Part shown: positions 15,445-23,664 of the stretch, in pieces
Position numbering within the stretch: the first letter of the stretch is position 1
How the letters are laid out: each line of letters starts with the position of its first letter
Notes under the pieces: model-generated
Databases searched by the model: none
What the model saw: the letters and a program-made list of their open reading frames with translations, nothing else
Told to the model about the DNA's origin: nothing
Assembly (NCBI GenBank): GCA_963822255.1
Contig: CAWGGV010000008.1
Coordinates: 124,001 to 188,000 of the forward strand
Source: UBA7803 sp963822255
Lineage (GTDB): Bacteria > Pseudomonadota > Gammaproteobacteria > Pseudomonadales > Azotimanducaceae
Direction: 5' to 3'
Length of the DNA: 64,000 bases
Position numbers and translations under genes: made by a program

Positions 15445-16368
15445 TCATCGACTCCCGAGGGCGTTGCGCAACCCGTCGAGACTGCTCAGCGCGGCAACGT
15501 CCATGGACTTGTCGATACGCTTGATCATGCCGCCGAGCACGCGACCGGCGCCGCATTCGATCATCCGGGTGACGCCGCGCGTGACCATCGTACGCACGCA
15601 AGCAGTCCACAGCACCGGCTGCGAGATCTGCGCCAGCAGCTTGGCGCGCAACTCGTCCGTGTCTGCGGCCACCGCGGCATCGACGTTCTGCACCACGGGA
15701 ATTTTCGGCTCCCGCAGGGTCACCTCGTTCAGGTGGGCTGCGAATGCCTCCTGGGCGGGTCGCATCAACTCGCAGTGGAACGGCCCGCTCACGGCCAGCA
15801 TGGCCACTCGGCGCGCCCCGGCCTGGGTCAACCGCTCGCCGGCCGCCTTTACCGCTTCAGCGGTGCCGGCAATCACCACCTGACCCGGCGCGTTGTAGTT
15901 GGCGGCGGAGACGACCCCTTCGGTCTCACGGCACACCGATTCCACCTGATCATCCTCGAGCCCGAGAATCGCGGCCATGGCTCCCTGCCCCTGGGGCACG
16001 GCGGCCTGCATGAGCTTGCCGCGCTGGTTTACCAGCCTCACGGCATCGCTGAAGGTGAGCGCGTCGGCGCATACCAGCGCGGAATACTCACCGAGACTGT
16101 GGCCGGACAGGCAGACAGGTACCTCGCCGCCCTCCGCGCGCCAGATGGACCACATGGCGACACTGGCCGTCAGGATCGCCGGCTGAGCGATTTCGGTGCG
16201 GATCAGGCCCTCGTCCGGGCCTTCGCTGACGATTTTCCAGAGGGGCTCGGATATGGCCTCGCCGGCTTGCTCGAAGTGTTGCCGAACCTCTGGATATTCC
16301 GCGGCCACGTCGGCCAGCATGCCAACGGATTGAGAGCCCTGTCCGGGAAACACGAAGCCGAGCGCCAT
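15445..16368 (-). CDS. fabD: Malonyl-CoA:ACP transacylase
   Basis: 307 residues. It loads malonate onto ACP for chain elongation. FPGQGSQSVGM is at the N terminus, the catalytic serine is in GHSLGEYSALV (about residue 90), and the catalytic His is in SGPFHCELM (about 200). The ATG at 16368 is preceded by a perfect AAGGAGGT ribosome-binding site. It directly follows plsX (85 bp). The fabH gene found at this spot in E. coli is missing. Confidence 0.97.
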   Translation of the reverse strand: MALGFVFPGQGSQSVGMLADVAAEYPEVRQHFEQAGEAISEPLWKIVSEGPDEGLIRTEIAQPAILTASVAMWSIWRAEGGEVPVCLSGHSLGEYSALVCADALTFSDAVRLVNQRGKLMQAAVPQGQGAMAAILGLEDDQVESVCRETEGVVSAANYNAPGQVVIAGTAEAVKAAGERLTQAGARRVAMLAVSGPFHCELMRPAQEAFAAHLNEVTLREPKIPVVQNVDAAVAADTDELRAKLLAQISQPVLWTACVRTMVTRGVTRMIECGAGRVLGGMIKRIDKSMDVAALSSLDGLRNALGSR

Positions 16369-16452
16369 CGGCACCTCCTTCTCGCCTGTCGTTGTCGGAT
16401 GGGACCGAGGGGTCGGCAAGCGGCTGTCCGCCCCCGTGCGATCCGAACGTTT

Positions 16453-17442
16453 TCAGCCGAGCTCGGCGGCCATGTGTGCGGGAACCTGCCCTTCCACTTC
16501 GAGGATTGCTTCTTCTATGGCGCTGCGGAACCCGTCTACGTCCGCAGAACCATGGCTCTTGACCACCACGCCCCCCAGCCCGACGAAGCTGGCGCCATTA
16601 TAGCGTTGCGGATTGAGCTCGTGCCGCAAACTTTCAAGATCTGCGCCGGCCGGCCCGGTTGCCGCGCCGGCCCGGCCGGCGGAAGTGAGCCAGCGCTGCA
16701 GCAGGTGCCCGGCCATCCGCGCCGCGCCTTCGATGGACTTCAGCGCCACGTTGCCCGCGAAGCCGTCGCTCACCACCACGTCGGCCGTACCCGAAAAAAG
16801 CTCGCTGCCTTCGATGAATCCGACGTAGCGGAGCTCCGAGTGGGTCAGCAGCCGCGCCGCTTCGCCCAGCACCGCCGGCCCTTTGGTCGGCTCCGTGCCG
16901 ATGTTGAGTAGCGCCACCCGCGGCTCCGCCAAGCCGCCCACGTGGCGCGCCAAGGTGCTCCCCATGTAGGCGAATTGAACGAGCTGGCGCGCCGTGCAGT
17001 CGAGATTTGCCCCGAGGTCCAGCATCCAGAACCGGCCGGACATCCCCCCGAGATCCTTGCATATGGCGGGACGCTCGATGCCCGGCACCATGGTCAAGGT
17101 GGCCCGCGCGAGCGCCATCAGGGCCGCTGTGTCTCCGGCGCTGACGACGGCATCGGCCTCGCCGTCCGCGTGGCGGAGCAGCGCCTGCCGCATGGAGGAA
17201 TCGGGCTTGCTCCGCAGCACCCGAGAAAGGCTGTCGCCGGAAGCGAGCACGTCGGCGGCATGGCACACCGATACGCCGGCGGCAGCCTGGTGGCCGTTGC
17301 GTACCAGCTCCGCGGTCAGCCGCGGGGCATCCCCGACGAGCATCAGCTCCGCCCGCTCGGTCATCGCCAGCGCTGCCGCAACCGTCACCGCCGGGCCGCC
17401 GTCACCGCCCATGGCGTCGACGGCGATGCGCGGGAGCGGCAC
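16453..17442 (-). CDS. plsX: Phosphate acyltransferase PlsX
   Basis: 329 residues. It converts acyl-ACP to acyl-phosphate, the first step of phosphatidic acid synthesis with PlsY. Family motifs are IAVDAMGGDGGP at the N terminus, SAGDTAALMALA, and a C-terminal NPQRYNGASFVGLGGVVVKSHG block. It is a soluble, membrane-associated enzyme. It lies 25 bp downstream of rpmF. Confidence 0.97.
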   Translation of the reverse strand: MPLPRIAVDAMGGDGGPAVTVAAALAMTERAELMLVGDAPRLTAELVRNGHQAAAGVSVCHAADVLASGDSLSRVLRSKPDSSMRQALLRHADGEADAVVSAGDTAALMALARATLTMVPGIERPAICKDLGGMSGRFWMLDLGANLDCTARQLVQFAYMGSTLARHVGGLAEPRVALLNIGTEPTKGPAVLGEAARLLTHSELRYVGFIEGSELFSGTADVVVSDGFAGNVALKSIEGAARMAGHLLQRWLTSAGRAGAATGPAGADLESLRHELNPQRYNGASFVGLGGVVVKSHGSADVDGFRSAIEEAILEVEGQVPAHMAAELG

Positions 17443-17467
17443 GGGCGATCAGCCTGGCGTGGGTGGC

Positions 17468-17644
17468 TCAGTCAGCGCTTTCGACCACCTTTCTGCCGCG
17501 GTAGAAACCGTCGGCACTGACGTGATGGCGCCGGTGGGTTTCCCCGGAGGTCGGCTCGATGGAGACGGCCGGCTTCGACAGCGCATCGTGAGAGCGCCGC
17601 ATGTCGCGCCGGGAACGGGACTTCTTGTTCTGCTGAACTGCCAT
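17468..17644 (-). CDS. rpmF: 50S ribosomal protein L32
   Basis: A 58-residue basic protein, MAVQQNKKSRSRRDMRRSHD at its start, then SGETHRRHHVSADGFYRGRK. This matches L32 in length and sequence. There are no zinc-binding cysteines, as in the C-minus form found in gammaproteobacteria. It lies between yceD and plsX, the conserved position. It is too short for most ORF cut-offs but is certain. The ribosome-binding site GGAGG lies 5 nt upstream (reading GGAGGCCAA on the minus strand). Confidence 0.96.
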   Translation of the reverse strand: MAVQQNKKSRSRRDMRRSHDALSKPAVSIEPTSGETHRRHHVSADGFYRGRKVVESAD

Positions 17645-17672
17645 TTGGCCTCCAGATGAAAAACGACCGCTG

Positions 17673-18179
17673 CTATCGGCGCTTCAGCTCCGACAGCACC
17701 TTGAATGGATTGTCCTGCGCTGCTTCAGGCTGCTGCTCCGGGAAAGACCGGGCCGGCGCGCGGGGACAGGGCGTCTCGGTGCACAGCCGCTCCGGAAGGC
17801 TGAGGATCAGCTCGTCTTCCACCACGTCGGCCACGCTCAGCGTATCCGAGTCGGCAACCAGCACGTCCATCTCCTCGGCCAGTGCGCTCGCTACGTCCGG
17901 ATCCCTCACGATGCACAGATCGAACTCCACCTGCATGTCGTGGGGCAGCTCCTCGAGGCAGCCCTGGCAGGTCGCCAGAACCCTGGTGCTGGCGGTACCT
18001 GCCACCCAGGGCCGCCCTTGGGCATCCAACCGAAAGCTCATCCGGGCATGCAGCGGCGCAAGCCCGGGAGCGATCTCGGCAACGCGAGTCAAGTCGCCCG
18101 CTTGCACCGAGCGCTCGACCCGGGCACCCTGCCTCGCCAGCTCCAGGTAGGGCAGTCGCTCGTCGGGTCGGGTACTCAT
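17673..18179 (-). CDS. yceD: YceD/DUF177 family protein (23S rRNA accumulation protein)
   Basis: 168 residues. DUF177 family, with the two-Cys element near residues 77-80 (TCQGCLEEL) and a C-terminal PFKVLSELKRR typical of YceD (usually PFaaLakLK). In E. coli YceD affects 23S rRNA levels; the mechanism is not settled. It is always linked to rpmF, as here (28 bp apart). I chose the ATG at 18179: two upstream ATGs (18191, 18194) fall inside the -10 box of a good promoter, so they cannot be on that transcript. Confidence 0.9.
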   Translation of the reverse strand: MSTRPDERLPYLELARQGARVERSVQAGDLTRVAEIAPGLAPLHARMSFRLDAQGRPWVAGTASTRVLATCQGCLEELPHDMQVEFDLCIVRDPDVASALAEEMDVLVADSDTLSVADVVEDELILSLPERLCTETPCPRAPARSFPEQQPEAAQDNPFKVLSELKRR

Positions 18180-18189
18180 AGCGGGCGCC

Positions 18190-18218
18190 ATCATAGGTAT
18201 CAGTTCGCGGGGTGTAAA
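18190..18218 (-). promoter_or_regulatory. Promoter of the yceD-rpmF-plsX-fab cluster
   Basis: On the minus strand TTTACA (18213-18218), a 17-nt spacer and TATGAT (18190-18195) form a near-consensus sigma-70 promoter. The expected transcript start is about 18183, only a few bases before the yceD ATG at 18179. The mRNA may therefore be leaderless or almost so. Confidence 0.65.
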
Positions 18219-18277
18219 GCACAATCGATGCCGTTTTACAGCCGTAAGCGACTAGAATCCCTGGAGATTTTCTGCCG

Positions 18278-18868
18278 ATGACGCGGCTCGTCCTGGCTTC
18301 GTCGTCGCGCTACCGGGGCGAACTTCTGGCCCGCCTGGGCCTACCCTTCGACACCGACGTGCCCGGCATCGATGAGACGCCGCGGGCCGGCGAGGCGCCG
18401 GAGGCACTGGTGGCGCGGCTCGCCGCGGCCAAGGCACGTGCCGTCGCCGGCCGCCACCCGGGTGCGCTGGTGATTGGCTCCGATCAGGTGGCCGTGTGCG
18501 GCGCAGAGGTTCTCGGCAAGCCCGGCACCGAGGCTGCGGCGCGCGATCAGCTGGCGCGCCTGTCCGGCCAGTCGGTGACGTTCCTGACCGGGTTGTGCCT
18601 GCTGGATACCGACCGCAACGCCGAGCAGACCGTGGTCGAGCCGACCCGGGTAGAGTTCCGCATGCTCAGCGCCGCGGAAATCGCCCATTATGTGGCCAGC
18701 GACCGTCCCCTGGACTGCGCCGGCGCCTTCAAGTCCGAGGGCCTCGGCATCGCGCTGTTCGAGGCCATCGAGGGGCGCGATCCCAACGCCCTGATCGGGC
18801 TGCCGCTGATCGCCTTGTGCCGGATGCTGCGGCAGTGCGGGGTGGACCCGCTCGGTCTGGACCGGTAG
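18278..18868 (+). CDS. Maf/YceF nucleotide pyrophosphatase
   Basis: 196 residues. Maf family: N-terminal LVLASSSRYRGELLARLGL, then VIGSDQVAVCGAEVLGKPG with the catalytic Asp, and CAGAFKSEGLGIALFEAIEG. The position next to yceD and the SDQ motif (rather than the ADT of the dTTP-type YhdE group) suggest the YceF group, which hydrolyses 7-methyl-GTP. Divergent from yceD. GGAG lies about 11 nt before the ATG. It converges on rluC across REP elements. Confidence 0.92.
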   Translation: MTRLVLASSSRYRGELLARLGLPFDTDVPGIDETPRAGEAPEALVARLAAAKARAVAGRHPGALVIGSDQVAVCGAEVLGKPGTEAAARDQLARLSGQSVTFLTGLCLLDTDRNAEQTVVEPTRVEFRMLSAAEIAHYVASDRPLDCAGAFKSEGLGIALFEAIEGRDPNALIGLPLIALCRMLRQCGVDPLGLDR

Positions 18869-18889
18869 TCACGGCCTGTGGATTGGCAT

Positions 18890-18974
18890 TGTGGGAGCGA
18901 GCTCCCGCTCGCGATCGCGGCCGGGAGGCCGCTCCCACAACCAGCGCTCCCACAGATCGAGGCCGCTCCCACAG
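18890..18974. repeat. REP-like element, one full and two partial copies
   Basis: One complete element at 18891-18939 is nearly identical to those at 3721-4118 (GTGGGAGCGAGCTC at one end, GGCCGCTCCCAC at the other). Two half-copies of the GCTCCCACA arm follow. It fills the gap between convergent maf and rluC and touches the rluC stop. Here a bidirectional 3'-end role is likely. Confidence 0.85.
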
Positions 18975-19937
18975 CTAGCTGATGGCGCCGGTCTGCAACG
19001 TTTGCCAGGCGGCCTCGAAGTCGTCGGGCACCGCTGCGCTGAACGTCAGCCGGCGGCCGTCGAAGGTGAGTGCCAGCTCCTCGGCATGCAGGCAAAGCCG
19101 CCGGATACCCACGGCCTCCGCCCGTGCCCGTTGCTCCGGCGTCGCGTACTTGACGTCGCCCACCACCGGATGGCCACTGGCGTAGGCATGCACGCGGATC
19201 TGATGGGTCCGCCCGGTGTGCAGGCGCGCCCGCACCAGCGTAGCCGCCGGCGCGCTTTGCAGAATCTCGATATCGGTCCGGGCACTCTTGCCGTCGGCGG
19301 CCACCCGCACCCGGCGCTCACCGGAAGCGGTGAGGTACCGGGTCAGTGGCAGACGCACCGTGGTGGTGCGGCGCGGCCAGACGCCGAATACCACCGCCCG
19401 GTATAGCTTCCTGACCTCGCGGTCCCGCAGGGCCCCATGAAGGGCCAGCAGCGCTCGCCGTGACTTCGCCACCATCAGACAGCCCGAGGTGTCACGGTCG
19501 AGCCGATGGACGAGTTCCAGCTCGTCGCCGGGGCGGAGCCGGCGGAGCGCCTCGATGGCGCCGAACGACAGGCCGCTCCCGCCGTGCACGGCCATCCCTG
19601 CCGGTTTGTCGAGCACCAGCAACTGCTCGTCTTCGTAAAGAATCGAGCCGGCCAGCGTCTCGAGCACCGCATCGCCGACAAAGGCTTCGGATCCTTCTCC
19701 CGGGTCCATGCGCAGCGGCGGAATGCGGATCTCGTCGCCCCGGTTGAGACGATGCGCGGCGCGGACTCTGCCGCCGTTCACCCGCACCTCGCCTTTGCGC
19801 AGCATCCGGTAGATGCGGCTCCTGGGCAGCCCTCTGAGCTCGCGCAGCAGGAAATTGTCGACGCGCTGGCCGTCGTCCTGCTCGACGATCACCCGCCGGG
19901 CGCCTGTGGAGCGCCGCGGGGGGTTATCTTCGGCCAC
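18975..19937 (-). CDS. rluC: 23S rRNA pseudouridine synthase RluC-type
   Basis: About 320 residues from a GTG at 19937. An S4 RNA-binding domain (VDNFLLRELRGLPRSRIYRM, residues about 25-85) is followed by the RluA-type catalytic domain with the catalytic Asp in ELVHRLDRDTSGCLM and the RTHQIRVH motif. E. coli RluC modifies positions 955, 2504 and 2580 of 23S rRNA and is 319 residues. It is divergent from rne, the usual arrangement. Upstream in-frame ATGs (20018, 20105) would place the start in or beyond the rne promoter, so they are less likely. Confidence 0.9.
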   Translation of the reverse strand: MAEDNPPRRSTGARRVIVEQDDGQRVDNFLLRELRGLPRSRIYRMLRKGEVRVNGGRVRAAHRLNRGDEIRIPPLRMDPGEGSEAFVGDAVLETLAGSILYEDEQLLVLDKPAGMAVHGGSGLSFGAIEALRRLRPGDELELVHRLDRDTSGCLMVAKSRRALLALHGALRDREVRKLYRAVVFGVWPRRTTTVRLPLTRYLTASGERRVRVAADGKSARTDIEILQSAPAATLVRARLHTGRTHQIRVHAYASGHPVVGDVKYATPEQRARAEAVGIRRLCLHAEELALTFDGRRLTFSAAVPDDFEAAWQTLQTGAIS

Positions 19938-19965
19938 GTGGATCGTCCAGTTTTTTTTCAGGGGT

Positions 19966-19994
19966 TTGAAGCACTTATCCAGGACTGTTAGTAT
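19966..19994 (+). promoter_or_regulatory. Likely rne promoter
   Basis: TTGAAG (19966-19971), a 17-nt spacer and TAGTAT (19989-19994) match sigma-70. It points toward rne, whose ATG is about 735 bp further on. No gene lies in between. Confidence 0.55.
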
Positions 19995-19999
19995 CCGCT

Positions 20000-20736
20000 C
20001 GGCTCGCCAGGGCGGCATCGCGGAAAGCGCGGAATCGGCATCGCGGAAAGCACGCGACCGGTACCGCGGGAAGCGCGGGATCAACAGAGCACGCGGGCGG
20101 GCCATGATTGTTTGTGAGACGAAAGAGAAACATCCGTCACGACCATCGAGGGTGTTTCAGTTAAGCCAACGGTAAGGCGAATTGCAATCGAGACCCGTCG
20201 ACCGGCCGCCGATTGCGGCTGCAAGCGCTCGCGCTCGACGAGGCGAACGCCCGCGACGGATCTCGCGCGAGGAACGTAAAGACACGGGACAGAGAACACG
20301 AGCCGGCAGGCCCCACGTCGATCTGCGCCGGCGCCCATGCCCTCCGAGGCGGGCGCCGGATCGACCGGACGGACCGCACTTGCCTGGCGGCTGCAGCGAG
20401 CTACGACGGCACGACGATTCGAGATCCGAGGAACCATCCGTAGACCGTGGCTCGGCACGGCGCCTTCGAGGCTGCCGGCGGAGCCTGAACGGCAACGAAA
20501 CGAAATGTCGATGAACCCAGTGCGACGGACGATGAGGTCTCACGCCCCTGCGGGCGGCGGGACCGCGCGCGCACTGCTCGACCCGGTCGCCTCGTTCGGA
20601 CGTCGGCTCCACTGCCGCTGACGAGCTCCGTCCCCCGTACCGCGTTCCTACCCGGCGCCGCTCAGGCGGCCCTCGCCCTTTCGCCTTCCCGGAATCCGGG
20701 CGCCGTGACGGCGCCCTCACTGAGGATTTCGACGAC
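20000..20736 (+). promoter_or_regulatory. Long rne 5' leader
   Basis: About 735 bp without a credible gene precede rne. The leader contains a direct repeat GGCATCGCGGAAAGC (near 20018 and 20038), an A-rich stretch around 20105-20165 that could be a single-stranded RNase E site, and many GC-rich inverted segments. In E. coli the rne leader is 361 nt and folds into hairpins through which RNase E controls its own mRNA. A similar role here is inferred from position and length. Confidence 0.45.
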
Positions 20737-23664
20737 ATGAAACGAATGCTGATCAACGCCACTCAGCCGGAGGAGGTTCGCGTCGCTCTGGTTGATGGGC
20801 AGAGACTTTACGATCTCGACATCGAGAACCGCGGCCGCGAGCAGAAAAAGGCCAGCATCTACAAAGCCCGGATCACCCGGGTGGAGCCGAGCCTGGAAGC
20901 CGCCTTCGTGGACTTCGGGTCCGAGCGCCACGGCTTCCTGCCGCTGAAAGAAATCGCCCGCGAGTACTTCAAGGAAAAATCCGGCCACAAGGGCGGCAGC
21001 GACAACGGCGGCCGCGTCATGATTCAGGACGTGATATCGGAGGGCCAGGAGCTCCTGGTGCAGGTGGACAAGGAGGAGCGCGGCACCAAGGGCGCTGCCC
21101 TCACCACCTTCATCAGCCTCGCCGGCCGCTACCTTGTGCTGATGCCCAACAACCCGAGAGCCGGTGGGATTTCCCGGCGCATCGAAGGCGACGACCGCGA
21201 CGAGCTGCGCGAGGCGCTGGGACAACTGGAGATTCCCCAAGGCACGGGGGTCATCGTCCGCACCGCCGGGGTCGGCCGCAGCGCCGAGGAACTGCAATGG
21301 GACCTCGACTACCTCATGCAGCTCTGGGACGCCATCGGCAAGGCCAATGCGGAGTCGAAGGCGCCCGCCCTCATCTATCAGGAAAACAACGTCATCGTCC
21401 GGGCCATCCGCGACAACCTGCGCAAGGACATCAGCGAAGTGCTGATCGACGGCCGCGAAGCCTACGAGGAGGCGCGAACGTTCATCGAGCAGGTGATGCC
21501 GCACTACGCCGAGAAGGTGAAGTTCTACTCCGATCCGGTGCCTCTGTTCAGCCGTTATCAGATCGAAAGTCAGATCGAGATGGCGTTCCTGCACAGCGTG
21601 CGCCTGCCATCCGGCGGGAGCCTGGTGATCGATCCCACCGAGGCGCTGGTGTCCATCGACATCAACTCGGCCCGAGCCACCAAGGGCGCCGACATCGAAG
21701 AGACCGCGCTCAACACCAATCTGGAAGCCGCCGAGGAGATCGCCCGGCAGCTCAGGCTGCGGGACGTCGGCGGCCTCATCGTCATCGACTTCATCGACAT
21801 GGCCAGCACCAAGAATCAGCGGGCAGTGGAAAGCCGGGTGCGCGAAGCGCTGGACGCCGACCGCGCGCGAGTCCAGGTGGGCCGCATTTCCCGCTTCGGG
21901 CTGCTGGAAATGTCTCGCCAGCGTCTGCGCCCGTCCCTGGACGAGCTGACCACCGAGGTGTGTCCGCGCTGCAGCGGCCAGGGCCGCATCCGCGACACCC
22001 GCTCGCTGGCCCTTGCGATTCTCCGGGTGATGGAAGAAGAGGCCTTGAAGGAGCGCAGTAAGGTGATCCGCGCGCTGGTGCCACTGAACATCGCCTCGTA
22101 TCTGCTGAACGAGAAGCGGCACGACGTGCACCAGGTCGAGCAGCGCACCGGCACTCATCTGATCATCGTGCCCAACGTCAACATGGAGACGCCGCAGTAC
22201 GAGGTGCAGCGAATCCGTGACGATCAGGTCGCCGAAGAGATGGGGGCCCCCAGCTACGAGCACACCGAGGTCGGGGCTCAGCCCGTGGACTTCGCCATTC
22301 CGGAGGAGCCGACGCCGGTGCCGCGGCAAGCTGCGGTGCGTGCGATCGCCCCCAGGGCGCCCATGCCGCGTCCCAAGACGGCAGCCGAGCCCGAGACGGT
22401 GGCTGTGCCGGCGGCCGTGCCGGCGCCCTCTGCCGCGGAAGCCCCCAAAGGTGGCTTCCTCAAGCGCATCACGGCCAGCTTGTTCGGCCCGGGGTCGGAC
22501 ACCGCTCCCACCCCGGCCGTTCAGGCGCCTGCGCCGCCGACCCCGTCACCCACAGGCAATCGGGCCGCACCGGCTACCGAGCGATCGGCCGATCAGGACG
22601 ACCGTCAGCGGCCGCAGGGCGACGAGGAAAGCCGCGACAGCGGCCGCCGCCGCAGGCGGTCCGCGAGAAGCGGCGGCCGCGAGGGCCAGGCGGAGGATGC
22701 CGGGCGCCGCAACGCCCGTCGAGACAGCGCGCCGGACAGCGACAGCCAACAGAGCGGCAACGGACGCGGCAGCGAATCGCGCGGGGACAGCCGCCGGGAG
22801 CAGGGCCAGGGCGGTGAAGGGCGCCGCCGGCGCGGCCGTGGGCGCGGCGGCTCGGAGGAAGCTGCGGCTCGCTCCGGCAACGGCCGCGAAACGGAGGCAG
22901 CCGCGACCCCGCAGGAAGCCGGCGAGAGCGACGAACGGGAGCGCGACGCCGCCTCCAACCGGCCACGGCGCCGCCGCGGCGGGCGCGGACGCGGTGAGCA
23001 GGCCGCGACTGGCGATGCCCTGCCGTCTGCCCAAGCGGAGATCATTCCGTTCGAGGATCGGCGGCCATCTGAAGAGGCGTTGGCTGCCAGCAAGCGGATG
23101 CCGAAACGGGACCGGTCGAAGCTCGACGAGAGCAGGAGTGCACCGTCGCGGCCGGCCGCCGTGCAGCCCGCGGTGGCACCGGCCACCACCGGGTCCGCCT
23201 CGTCGACGCCGGCCACCTACGAGTCATCGGCGGGCGATGCCGAGACCGGATCATCCCGGTCCCAACCAACGCCCACGGTAATGGAACGCCCGGATCTCGC
23301 CGCCGGAGTGGAAGGCACGGAAACCGAGCTGCCGACTGCCGACGACACATCGGTGTCGGCCGCACCGGAAACCACCGCCGAGACGCCGATCGAAGCAGCG
23401 GCCGAAGCCCCACGCGAGGCAGTGGCCGAGCCGCCGGCACAGCAGGCGGCGCCTGCGGAACCGCCCGCCGGCAGCGACCATGCCCAGGAGGCGGTCGAGG
23501 AGGAGCAGGCCGCAGCGGACGCTCCCGCCGCCCAGGCGGTGGAGCCCGAGCGGCCGGCGCGCCCGACGCGGGCGTACAACGATCCCCGGGAGGTTCGGCG
23601 CCGGCAACGGGAAGCGGAGCTGAAAGCCCAGGGCGTGCTGCCGCGAGCGGGCGATCAGTCCTGA
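20737..23664 (+). CDS. rne: Ribonuclease E
   Basis: 975 residues. The catalytic half (1-about 520) begins MKRMLINATQPEEVRVALVDG and has an S1 domain (about 35-125). The two catalytic aspartates are in ALVSIDINSARATKG (about 308) and LIVIDFIDMAS (about 351), and the zinc-link cysteines in CPRCSGQGR (about 409). The C-terminal half is disordered, rich in Arg, Glu, Ala and Pro, with RNA-binding Arg blocks such as RRRRGRGRGG. It ends in a short conserved helix (AYNDPREVRRRQREAEL). This tail scaffolds the degradosome in relatives. Its 3' end overlaps the convergent murB by 10 bp. Confidence 0.97.
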   Translation: MKRMLINATQPEEVRVALVDGQRLYDLDIENRGREQKKASIYKARITRVEPSLEAAFVDFGSERHGFLPLKEIAREYFKEKSGHKGGSDNGGRVMIQDVISEGQELLVQVDKEERGTKGAALTTFISLAGRYLVLMPNNPRAGGISRRIEGDDRDELREALGQLEIPQGTGVIVRTAGVGRSAEELQWDLDYLMQLWDAIGKANAESKAPALIYQENNVIVRAIRDNLRKDISEVLIDGREAYEEARTFIEQVMPHYAEKVKFYSDPVPLFSRYQIESQIEMAFLHSVRLPSGGSLVIDPTEALVSIDINSARATKGADIEETALNTNLEAAEEIARQLRLRDVGGLIVIDFIDMASTKNQRAVESRVREALDADRARVQVGRISRFGLLEMSRQRLRPSLDELTTEVCPRCSGQGRIRDTRSLALAILRVMEEEALKERSKVIRALVPLNIASYLLNEKRHDVHQVEQRTGTHLIIVPNVNMETPQYEVQRIRDDQVAEEMGAPSYEHTEVGAQPVDFAIPEEPTPVPRQAAVRAIAPRAPMPRPKTAAEPETVAVPAAVPAPSAAEAPKGGFLKRITASLFGPGSDTAPTPAVQAPAPPTPSPTGNRAAPATERSADQDDRQRPQGDEESRDSGRRRRRSARSGGREGQAEDAGRRNARRDSAPDSDSQQSGNGRGSESRGDSRREQGQGGEGRRRRGRGRGGSEEAAARSGNGRETEAAATPQEAGESDERERDAASNRPRRRRGGRGRGEQAATGDALPSAQAEIIPFEDRRPSEEALAASKRMPKRDRSKLDESRSAPSRPAAVQPAVAPATTGSASSTPATYESSAGDAETGSSRSQPTPTVMERPDLAAGVEGTETELPTADDTSVSAAPETTAETPIEAAAEAPREAVAEPPAQQAAPAEPPAGSDHAQEAVEEEQAAADAPAAQAVEPERPARPTRAYNDPREVRRRQREAELKAQGVLPRAGDQS

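Noticed and set aside
20662..22329. 555-residue minus-strand frame
   Set aside because: Antisense to the catalytic half of rne, which has all its motifs.
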